Shown: one piece after another, positions 1-5,398 of the stretch
Layout: each line of letters begins with the position of its first letter
Position numbering within the stretch: position 1 is the first letter of the stretch
Source of the DNA: Gammaproteobacteria bacterium
Lineage (GTDB): Bacteria > Pseudomonadota > Gammaproteobacteria > SZUA-152
NCBI GenBank assembly: GCA_003229995.1
Contig: QIGJ01000307.1
Coordinates: 1-6,440 of the forward strand
Reading direction: 5' to 3'
Length of the DNA stretch: 6,440 nucleotides
Notes under the pieces: model-generated
Told to the model about the DNA's origin: nothing
The model's input: only the letters and a program-made list of their open reading frames with translations
Database searches by the model: none
Program-made: the position numbers and the translations under genes

Positions 1-165
1 GATTGACGACTGCATGGATGCAGGAGGTAGAGCAACACAGGAGCCGTTGCCGAACAAAAGTGCAGGAATAGTCGTTCTATTTCGAGCTTTTGTGATTAAA
101 GAACGGGCGAAGACGGGCTGAAGTCGGGATGCTAAACCGGGAAATTATTGCGTGCCCATTCCTTA
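1..165. repeat. Probable dispersed intergenic repeat (partial, cut by window edge)
   Basis: This stretch holds no credible gene. A 35-codon frame runs from ATG at 14 to TGA at 119-121, but it has no ribosome binding site and its product resembles no protein family I know. The wording around 12-50 and 110-165 resembles recurrent non-coding repeats that I recall from gammaproteobacterial intergenic regions; this is recollection, not a search result. The strongest evidence inside the window is that bases 140-165 recur exactly, in inverted orientation, at 6400-6425. The left boundary is unknown because the window begins inside it. It could instead be the decayed 3' end of an upstream gene. Confidence 0.4.
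140..165 (+). repeat. Left copy of a 26-base exact inverted repeat
   Basis: Bases 140-165 are the exact reverse complement of 6400-6425. The match stops on both sides: 139 and 6426 do not pair, nor do 166 and 6399. Two 26-base perfect copies about 6.2 kb apart are very unlikely by chance, so they share an origin. They may be two opposite-facing copies of a dispersed intergenic repeat that bracket the soeABC-moaA block, or the outer ends of a moved segment. Confidence 0.9.
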
Positions 166-364
166 GCTTTCGAGGAGTTGCAGCTGCTCAAAACATGGCT
201 GTGTAACATCAGCTATTGAGTACGGGGTAATTCAATTTACTTATTGCCACTTCAAACACAGTAATTGGCTATATCAAAATATACTGACATATACTCAGTG
301 GTCACTTTTGAATAACGCGCGGCATCCATAAAATCTACCACCAACGGATAAAGGCCCAATTTTT
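166..364 (+). promoter_or_regulatory. Upstream region of soeA, candidate promoter and dyads
   Basis: No gene is visible here. From about 225 the sequence becomes AT-rich, as expected for a promoter. A candidate sigma-70 pair is TTGGCT at 265-270 and TATACT at 290-295, but the 19-base spacer is longer than ideal. The heptamer ATATACT occurs at 279-285 and again at 289-295, exactly one helical turn apart. An imperfectly spaced dyad ACTGA (283-287) and TCAGT (295-299) overlaps the second copy and could be an operator. A weak ribosome binding site AAAGG (350-354) lies 10 bases before the soeA ATG. The promoter call is tentative. Confidence 0.35.
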
Positions 365-3292
365 ATGCCAACAACAAATGCTGCCAGCGAGCAGAAGGTT
401 GCTCTCGAAAAAGGCGTAGAGGTCAAAAACACCACCTGCTATATGTGTGCCTGTCGCTGCGGCATTCGTGTCACCCTGCGTGACGGTGAGGTGCGTTACA
501 TCCAGGGCAACCCGGACCACCCGCTCAACAAGGGAGTGATCTGCGCCAAGGGCAGCTCCGGTATCATGAAGCAGTATTCCCCGGCGCGGCTCACCAAACC
601 CCTGAAACGTCGTGAGGGCGCGGAACGTGGCGCATCAGATTTCGAGGTCATTTCCTGGGATGAGGCTTTCGAAATGATGGAAACCCGCCTGCGTCACTTA
701 CGTGCAACCGACCCGAAAAAATTTGCATTATTCACCGGTCGCGATCAGATGCAGGCATTAACCAGCCTGTTTGCCAAGAATTTTGGCACACCCAACTACG
801 CCGCCCACGGTGGTCTCTGCTCGGTGAACATGGCCGCAGGCATGATTTACACCATCGGTGGTTCCTTTTGGGAATTCGGTGGCCCGGACTTGGAACGTTC
901 CAAACTATTCCTGATGTTCGGCACTGCCGAAGATCACCACTCCAACCCGATGAAAATCGAGCTGTCCAAATTCAAACGTAATGGTGGACGCTTTATCTCC
1001 ATCAACCCGGTACGCACTGGTTATTCCGCCATTGCCGATGAATGGGTACCCATCAAGCCCGGCACCGACGGTGCGCTGCTACTGGCGCTGATTCACGAAA
1101 TCATCAAAACCGGCCTCTACGACCGCGACTTCCTGATTCAATATTCCAACAGTGCCCAACTCGTCAATATCGATACAGACAGTGACGATTTCGGCCTGTT
1201 GATGCGTGGTGACGACTATGATGAGGGCAAAATGTACCCCCACGACGAAATGTGGTGGGACCGCAATACTGACAACGCCGTGCAAACGCATACCGAAGGC
1301 AGCGACCCGGTGCTGTTAGGCGAATTTACCCTGGACGATGGTACTCGGGTAAAAACCGGTTTCCAGCTATTGGTCGATCGCGTCAAAGATTACACCCCCG
1401 AATGGGCCACCGACATCACCGGCATTCCGGTAGACATCATCCGCCGCCTGGCCCACGAAATGGGCATTACCGCGCGAGACAAAAAAATCGAATTGCCCAT
1501 CGCCTGGACCGATACCTGGGGTAAGGAACATGAGTCGGTCACCGGCAACCCCGTGTCATTTCATGCCATGCGCGGCCTCGCAGCACACTCCAATGGCTTT
1601 CAAACCATTCGCGCATTGTCGATCCTGATGTCGATTCTCGGCACCATTGATCGCCCCGGTGGTTTCCGCCACAAAGCGCCATTCCCGCGCCCCATTCCGC
1701 CTTGCCCGAAAACCCCCAATGGCCCGCAGGGTGTAAAACCCAACACCCCGCTCGGCGGCATGCCACTCGGCTGGCCTGCCGATCCCAACGATTTATTCGT
1801 GGACGATGATGGCAAGCCTATACGCCTGGACAAGGCCTTTTCCTGGGAGTTTCCGCTCTCGGTACACGGCATGATGCACAATGTCATCACCAACGCCCAT
1901 CGGGGTGACCCGTACAAAATCGACACACTGATGATTTTCATGGCCAACATGGCCTGGAACTCCACCATGAACACAGTGGAAGTCCGCAAGATGCTCAACG
2001 ACAAAGACGAAAACGGTGAATATAAAATCCCCTTTCTTATTGTCTGCGATGCCTTCCAATCCGAGATGATCGCCTTCGCCGATCTGGTATTGCCAGACAC
2101 CACGTACCTGGAACGTCATGATGTGATGTCCATGCTTGACCGGCCCATTTCCGAGTTCGATGGCCCGGCGGACTCTGTGCGCATCCCGGTGCTACCCCCC
2201 AAAGGTGAATGCAAACCATTTCAGGAAGTACTCATCGAGCTGGGCTCGCGCCTTGGCCTCCCCGCCTTTACCCACAAGGATGGCTCGCGCAAATTTCGTG
2301 ACTACCCGGACTTCATCACCCATTTCGAAACCGAGCCCGACTCTGGCATCGGCTTTCTCGCGGGTTGGCGTGGCAAGAGCGGTGAAAAAATCATGAGTGG
2401 CGAACCCAACCCCAAACAATGGGAAATGTACGAAAAAAACAACTGCGTGTTCCATTACGTGCTACCCAAATCGTACCAATACATGCGTAACTGGAACCAG
2501 GGATATCTGGAATGGTCGCAATATCACCGCCTGACCCGTTACACGGACCCCATCAACATTCACATTTACAGTGAGGTGTTACAGAAATTCCGCTTAAGTG
2601 CCCAAGGCAAATACGCGGGCAAACAGCCACCGGATCATTTACGCAAACGTATCGAAACCTACTTTGATCCGCTGCCGTTTTATTACGAACCCTTGGAAAG
2701 CCAGTTGTCGGACAAACACAAGTATCCGCTCAATGCCATCACCCAACGTCCGATGGCCATGTACCACAGTTGGGATTCACAAAATGCCTGGCTGCGGCAG
2801 ATTCACACACACAACTATTTGCACGTCAATCCCAAAACCGCACGCGCCGCCAACATTGGCGACGGCGACTGGATGTGGGTGGAATCACAATGGGGCAAGG
2901 TACGCTGCATGTGCCGTTTTTCCGAAGCGGTAGAGCCTGGCACTGTGTGGACCTGGAATGCCATCGGTAAAGCCAGTGGTGCATGGAATCTCACCCCTGA
3001 AGCCAACGAATCACAAAAGGGTTTTTTGCTCAATCATTTGATTTCAGAAGAACTGCCTGCCCACGAAACGGGTACACATATTTCCAACTCCGACCCCATT
3101 ACCGGCCAAGCTGGCTGGTACGACGTGCAAGTACGTATTTACAAAGCCGATACCCACGAAGAGCCCGTAAGCTCACCGCAATTTGACACCATGTTGCCCG
3201 TACCCGGAGAAGCAAAGCGCAAATCATGGCTGAGTTATTTTGCCGGTAAAAAACCTGCCAGACTCAATATCGGCAAGAGAAATAAATCATGA
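365..3292 (+). CDS. soeA: Sulfite dehydrogenase (quinone) molybdopterin subunit SoeA
   Basis: This 975-residue protein belongs to the DMSO reductase family of Mo-bisMGD enzymes. In SoeABC it oxidises sulfite to sulfate in the cytoplasm. The N-terminal [4Fe-4S] motif is C25-x2-C28-x3-C32-x27-C60, followed at once by the AKGSSG stretch typical of the family. C152, in HGGLCSVNMA, sits where the molybdenum-ligating cysteine of the polysulfide reductase-like branch is expected. Central domains follow, with GTIDRPGGF near 425 and ADLVLPDTTYLER at 572-584. A C-terminal dinucleotide-binding domain runs from about 790 to 950. No twin-arginine signal precedes the cluster motif, which argues for a cytoplasmic enzyme and against periplasmic PsrA, PhsA, TtrA or DmsA. 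The ATG at 365 has a weak AAAGG ribosome binding site. The TGA stop overlaps a following ATG as ATGA. SoeA is the best assignment; another cytoplasmic member of the same branch cannot be excluded from sequence alone. Confidence 0.88.
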   Translation: MPTTNAASEQKVALEKGVEVKNTTCYMCACRCGIRVTLRDGEVRYIQGNPDHPLNKGVICAKGSSGIMKQYSPARLTKPLKRREGAERGASDFEVISWDEAFEMMETRLRHLRATDPKKFALFTGRDQMQALTSLFAKNFGTPNYAAHGGLCSVNMAAGMIYTIGGSFWEFGGPDLERSKLFLMFGTAEDHHSNPMKIELSKFKRNGGRFISINPVRTGYSAIADEWVPIKPGTDGALLLALIHEIIKTGLYDRDFLIQYSNSAQLVNIDTDSDDFGLLMRGDDYDEGKMYPHDEMWWDRNTDNAVQTHTEGSDPVLLGEFTLDDGTRVKTGFQLLVDRVKDYTPEWATDITGIPVDIIRRLAHEMGITARDKKIELPIAWTDTWGKEHESVTGNPVSFHAMRGLAAHSNGFQTIRALSILMSILGTIDRPGGFRHKAPFPRPIPPCPKTPNGPQGVKPNTPLGGMPLGWPADPNDLFVDDDGKPIRLDKAFSWEFPLSVHGMMHNVITNAHRGDPYKIDTLMIFMANMAWNSTMNTVEVRKMLNDKDENGEYKIPFLIVCDAFQSEMIAFADLVLPDTTYLERHDVMSMLDRPISEFDGPADSVRIPVLPPKGECKPFQEVLIELGSRLGLPAFTHKDGSRKFRDYPDFITHFETEPDSGIGFLAGWRGKSGEKIMSGEPNPKQWEMYEKNNCVFHYVLPKSYQYMRNWNQGYLEWSQYHRLTRYTDPINIHIYSEVLQKFRLSAQGKYAGKQPPDHLRKRIETYFDPLPFYYEPLESQLSDKHKYPLNAITQRPMAMYHSWDSQNAWLRQIHTHNYLHVNPKTARAANIGDGDWMWVESQWGKVRCMCRFSEAVEPGTVWTWNAIGKASGAWNLTPEANESQKGFLLNHLISEELPAHETGTHISNSDPITGQAGWYDVQVRIYKADTHEEPVSSPQFDTMLPVPGEAKRKSWLSYFAGKKPARLNIGKRNKS

Positions 3293-3405
3293 TGCAACTG
3301 ACCGTAGGGTGGGCATCGCCCACCGATAGTAACGTCGAAAATATCCTGGTGGGCAATGCCCACTCTACACAATATTGGCATCACAAAACATTGGCAATGT
3401 CATGA
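3289..3405 (+). CDS. Repeat-derived 38-codon linking ORF between soeA and soeB
   Basis: The frame starts with ATG at 3289-3291, overlapping the soeA TGA (3290-3292) as ATGA. It ends with TGA at 3403-3405, overlapping the soeB ATG (3402-3404) as ATGA. It encodes 38 residues, beginning MMQLTVGW, and stays open through the whole palindrome at 3304-3368. No Shine-Dalgarno sequence precedes either start. I recognise no protein family, and most of the peptide is translated palindrome. Its likely role, if any, is to carry ribosomes from soeA to soeB by termination and reinitiation rather than to make a functional peptide. A chance open frame of 38 codons is not rare; the exact four-base junction at both ends is what makes it notable. 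Confidence 0.4.
   Translation: MMQLTVGWASPTDSNVENILVGNAHSTQYWHHKTLAMS
3304..3368. repeat. Palindromic intergenic repeat between soeA and soeB
   Basis: Arms 3304-3324 and 3348-3368 are 21 bases each and pair with one C-A mismatch (3317/3355) and one G-U wobble (3308/3364) around a 23-base loop. Each arm is itself a mini-palindrome: GGTGGGC (3308-3314) pairs with GCCCACC (3318-3324), and the right arm nearly repeats this. The GTAGGGTGGGCA start is typical of repeats I recall as abundant between proteobacterial genes. It has no T-tract, so it is not an intrinsic terminator, but it could stabilise upstream mRNA or lower soeB expression. Confidence 0.85.
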
Positions 3406-4133
3406 CCCAACTCGCACTAGTGATCGATTTAAATGTTTGCGTCGGCTGCCACGCCTGTGTCACCAGTTGCAAACAATGGAACACCTCTGGCGCTGCCGGT
3501 TCATTGATGGATGACAATCCCTACGACAAAGACCCCACCGGCACTTTTTTCAATCGCGTGCAAACCTACGAAGTGGGCGAATTTCCCAACACCGAAACCA
3601 TACACTTTCCCAAGAGCTGCCTGCATTGTGAAGACCCACCCTGCGTGCCCGTATGCCCTACCGGAGCCAGTTACAAACGCAAAGAAGACGGTATCGTGCT
3701 GGTGGACTACGACAAGTGTATTGGTTGCAATTACTGTTCATGGGCCTGCCCCTACGGCGCACGCGAGATCGATGAAAAACAGAAGGTGATGAAAAAATGC
3801 ACTCTTTGTGTAGACCGCATTTACGATGAATCGCTGCCGGAAACCGAACGTAAACCCGCCTGCGTGCTGGCCTGCCCCACCTCCGCACGCCTGTTTGGTG
3901 ACGTGCATGATCCTGAGTCCGAAGTCTCTCGCGCCATTTGTGAAAGCGGTGGCTATCCGCTGATGCCCGAATGGGGCACACAACCAGCCAACCATTATTT
4001 ACCGCGCCGTAAAACCAAAATTCGGTTCCATAAAGACGAATTAATGCGCGCAGATAACCCACTCAAAAAGGATGGTCGATTGCCCAAAACCGACCCGGAT
4101 GCACCGTTTCTGGACGACAGCGTATCCTGGTAA
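3402..4133 (+). CDS. soeB: Sulfite dehydrogenase iron-sulfur subunit SoeB
   Basis: This 243-residue ferredoxin-like electron-transfer subunit belongs to the DmsB/PsrB/SoeB family. Sixteen cysteines fall in four groups: C13, C16, C19, C23; C73, C76, C81, C85; C106, C109, C112, C116; and C133, C136, C154, C158. These are enough for four [4Fe-4S] clusters that wire SoeA to the membrane subunit. There is no signal peptide, so it is cytoplasmic like SoeA. I chose the ATG at 3402 because the protein then begins MTQLALVIDLNVCVGC, the usual start for the family. A TTG at 3375 would add nine residues of repeat-flanking sequence and has no ribosome binding site. The chosen ATG also lacks one, but it overlaps the stop of the upstream linking frame as ATGA, consistent with translational coupling. 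The C-terminal tail (about 200-243) is charged and lacks cysteines. Confidence 0.9.
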   Translation: MTQLALVIDLNVCVGCHACVTSCKQWNTSGAAGSLMDDNPYDKDPTGTFFNRVQTYEVGEFPNTETIHFPKSCLHCEDPPCVPVCPTGASYKRKEDGIVLVDYDKCIGCNYCSWACPYGAREIDEKQKVMKKCTLCVDRIYDESLPETERKPACVLACPTSARLFGDVHDPESEVSRAICESGGYPLMPEWGTQPANHYLPRRKTKIRFHKDELMRADNPLKKDGRLPKTDPDAPFLDDSVSW

Positions 4134-4187
4134 ACACTTAAGTAGTCATGCTCACCCTACACACTCAACTGCCATTAAATGAACAAA

Positions 4188-4265
4188 TTGTAGGTGGGTG
4201 GTGAGCTTGCGAATCCCAACGTTGCCAATGCTATTGGGGTTCGTAAGCTCATCACCCACCGACAA
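4188..4265. repeat. Long palindromic intergenic repeat between soeB and soeC
   Basis: Arms 4188-4219 and 4234-4265 are 32 bases each and pair around a 14-base loop. There is one true mismatch (A4192/G4261) and three G-U wobbles in the + strand transcript (4201/4252, 4209/4244, 4214/4239). The sequence begins like the 3304-3368 palindrome (GGTGGG arms) but differs internally, with GTGAGCTTGCG in the left arm, so it is a related or parallel repeat type rather than a copy. No T-tract follows. A fragment at 4151-4163 matches the 3' end of the first palindrome at 11 of 13 bases, suggesting a decayed remnant. Confidence 0.85.
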
Positions 4266-4266
4266 C

Positions 4267-4284
4267 AAGCCGAAAAATCGGCTT
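4267..4284 (+). other. Small perfect hairpin upstream of soeC
   Basis: AAGCCGA (4267-4273) pairs perfectly with TCGGCTT (4278-4284) across an AAAA loop. An A-rich sequence follows rather than a T-tract, so it is not a terminator in the + direction. On the - strand it is preceded by T-rich sequence, which also does not fit. Its CCGAAAAA segment (4270-4277) is complementary to TTTTTCGG (4335-4342), the T-tract and first bases of the soeC ribosome binding site, so it could take part in an alternative fold. Confidence 0.6.
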
Positions 4285-4315
4285 AGAAATGAAAATTGAA
4301 TAATTTAATAGTAGT

Positions 4316-4339
4316 GACCCGAGGCACGGGTCGTTTTTT
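4316..4339 (+). terminator. Terminator-like hairpin directly before soeC
   Basis: GACCCG (4316-4321) pairs with CGGGTC (4327-4332) across the loop AGGCA, with a possible T-G closing pair at 4315/4333. Six T residues follow at 4334-4339. This is the standard form of a Rho-independent terminator. It lies after the soeB stop and ends only one base before the soeC ribosome binding site. It may end a soeA-soeB transcript, partially attenuate read-through into soeC, or terminate a short leader RNA made from an AT-rich promoter around 4285-4312. Confidence 0.7.
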
Positions 4340-4340
4340 C

Positions 4341-4344
4341 GGAG
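4341..4344 (+). promoter_or_regulatory. Ribosome binding site of soeC
   Basis: GGAG at 4341-4344 lies 7 bases before the ATG at 4352, ideal spacing, and decides the soeC start. It begins one base after the T-tract of the preceding terminator-like hairpin, so the leader available for ribosome loading is tightly linked to that structure. Confidence 0.8.
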
Positions 4345-4351
4345 AAAATTC

Positions 4352-5326
4352 ATGCATCCTGCATTCTCGGTTATCTTTTTAACCACCCTGATCGGTGCTG
4401 GCCAGGGTCTGTTTCTGGCCCTGATCACCGCTGAAACTTTCAGTCACATGGGTGCCCTGGCACCGCAGGAATATCGTTTTTACAGCACCGGCAGTCTATT
4501 ATCACTTGGCCTACTGGTGGCAGGGCTGGTTGCCTCTTTTTTCCATTTAGGTCACCCGGAACGGGCTTGGCGCTCCGCCGCCATGTGGCGCACCTCATGG
4601 CTATCTCGCGAAGTCATCGCCTTGCCAGCCTTCATGGGTCTGGTTTTTATCTACGGCCTGCTGCATTACTTGGAGTGGAACCCAAAGGTCTTTGGCACAA
4701 CAGCGCTGCCCGAAACCAACCTTACACTGATGGTCGGCATCATCGGTATCGTGCTGTGTTTTACTCTATTCATTTGCACTGGAATGATTTATGCCTGTCT
4801 GAAGTTTTTGCAGGAATGGCACACGCCACTAACACCCATTAATTACACCCTGCTCGGCATGAGTTCCGGCTTTACCTTGGCCACCGCCTTTGCCACGCAA
4901 TACAGCCAGGAAATGACCGACCTGTTTGGCACCTGGGCCATCATCCTTACCCTTGCGGCCCTGCTCACTCGCACGGCATCCTTACTGCGCAACAAAGGCA
5001 TCAAACATCGCTCCACTCTGCGCACGGCAATTGGTGTGCATCACAGTAATATTCGACAACAATCCCAAGGCTCCATGGGCGGCTCATTTAACACCCGTGA
5101 ATATTTTCACGGTATGAGCACCGTTTTTTTCAAATCCATTCAATGGATTTTCCTGCTGCTGGTCTTTCCACTTCCCCTGCTGCTGCTCGGCATGGGCCTG
5201 AGCAATGATACAACCGCATTATTAGTATTGGCTTTTGCCGTGCAATACGTGGGACTCATTGCCGAACGCTGGTTTTTCTTTGCACAGGCTAATCATCCGC
5301 AAAACCTGTATTACCAGACGATTTAG
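4352..5326 (+). CDS. soeC: Sulfite dehydrogenase membrane anchor SoeC (DmsC/NrfD type)
   Basis: This 324-residue integral membrane protein anchors the SoeAB dimer on the cytoplasmic face and passes its electrons to quinone. About eight hydrophobic segments can be read, at roughly 5-27, 46-66, 86-107, 123-150, 163-183, 191-211, 260-283 and 287-310. Two motifs identify the DmsC family: HLGHPERAWR (65-74), between the second and third segments, and FNTREYFHG (246-254), just before the seventh. I see no pattern of haem-binding histidine pairs, and the family generally carries no haem. The start has a clear GGAG ribosome binding site. The length and gene order fit SoeC. The gene is separated from soeB by a palindromic repeat and a terminator-like hairpin, unusual for a subunit needed in equal amounts. 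Its TAG stop is embedded in an AGGAGG sequence that could serve the next reading frame. Confidence 0.9.
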   Translation: MHPAFSVIFLTTLIGAGQGLFLALITAETFSHMGALAPQEYRFYSTGSLLSLGLLVAGLVASFFHLGHPERAWRSAAMWRTSWLSREVIALPAFMGLVFIYGLLHYLEWNPKVFGTTALPETNLTLMVGIIGIVLCFTLFICTGMIYACLKFLQEWHTPLTPINYTLLGMSSGFTLATAFATQYSQEMTDLFGTWAIILTLAALLTRTASLLRNKGIKHRSTLRTAIGVHHSNIRQQSQGSMGGSFNTREYFHGMSTVFFKSIQWIFLLLVFPLPLLLLGMGLSNDTTALLVLAFAVQYVGLIAERWFFFAQANHPQNLYYQTI

Positions 5327-5330
5327 GAGG
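5325..5330 (+). promoter_or_regulatory. Strong Shine-Dalgarno sequence overlapping the soeC stop
   Basis: AGGAGG at 5325-5330 overlaps the soeC TAG (5324-5326). It is 68 bases before the best moaA start, too far to serve it directly. It is 13 bases before ATG 5344 and 4 bases before TTG 5335, both in one short frame that ends at 5391. GGAG (5326-5329) can also pair with CTCC (5338-5341), which might hide it. It may mark a leader frame or be left from an older gene arrangement. Confidence 0.5.
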
Positions 5331-5343
5331 ATTATTGCTCCAG

Positions 5344-5391
5344 ATGACGAGTGCATCGCCAAGGCCATTTGGACGATGTATTAGGTTATAA
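5344..5391 (+). CDS. Possible 15-codon leader ORF before moaA
   Basis: ATG at 5344 opens a 15-codon frame that ends with TAA at 5389-5391, 7 bases before the moaA ATG. TTG at 5335 would add three codons and would sit better relative to the AGGAGG. The peptide has no recognisable feature. It could couple moaA translation to soeC, because ribosomes that load at AGGAGG would stop just short of the moaA start. A frame this short can easily arise by chance. Confidence 0.25.
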   Translation: MTSASPRPFGRCIRL

Positions 5392-5392
5392 T
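5387..5392 (+). promoter_or_regulatory. Consensus -10 box immediately before moaA
   Basis: TATAAT at 5387-5392 is a perfect sigma-70 -10 hexamer. Transcription would start about 6-8 bases later, at or next to the moaA ATG (5399), giving a leaderless or nearly leaderless mRNA. No matching -35 is seen: the window around 5363-5370 is GGCCATTT, and TTGGAC at 5369-5374 leaves only a 12-base spacer. It is therefore a weak candidate promoter. Confidence 0.3.
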
Positions 5393-5398
5393 CAACAC

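Noticed and set aside
14..121. 35-codon ORF at the left edge as a gene
   Set aside because: No ribosome binding site, no recognisable product, and it lies in probable dispersed repeat sequence.
600..615. Arg-Arg pair in SoeA (KRRE, residues 81-84) as a Tat signal
   Set aside because: It lies after the [4Fe-4S] motif and is not followed by a hydrophobic segment, so it cannot be an export signal.
1600..2103. A 167-residue open frame on the - strand, and others inside soeA
   Set aside because: They lie opposite strongly supported SoeA coding sequence, show no family motifs, and fit the long antisense frames expected from codon bias.
3304..3368. Palindrome after soeA as an intrinsic terminator
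   Set aside because: No T-tract follows either arm, and the sequence remains an open frame into soeB.
3375..3401. TTG at 3375 as the soeB start
   Set aside because: It adds nine residues derived from repeat-flanking sequence, has no ribosome binding site, and the usual family N-terminus begins at ATG 3402.
3304..4265. CRISPR array
   Set aside because: There are two differing palindromes, not regularly spaced direct repeats, and no cas genes.
5369..5392. TTGGAC plus TATAAT as a complete sigma-70 promoter
   Set aside because: The spacer is only 12 bases, too short for normal -35/-10 recognition.
5351..5398. GTG at 5351 as the moaA start
   Set aside because: The added 16 residues have no MoaA character, and MSQLIDPYGR from 5399 is a typical MoaA N-terminus with normal length.
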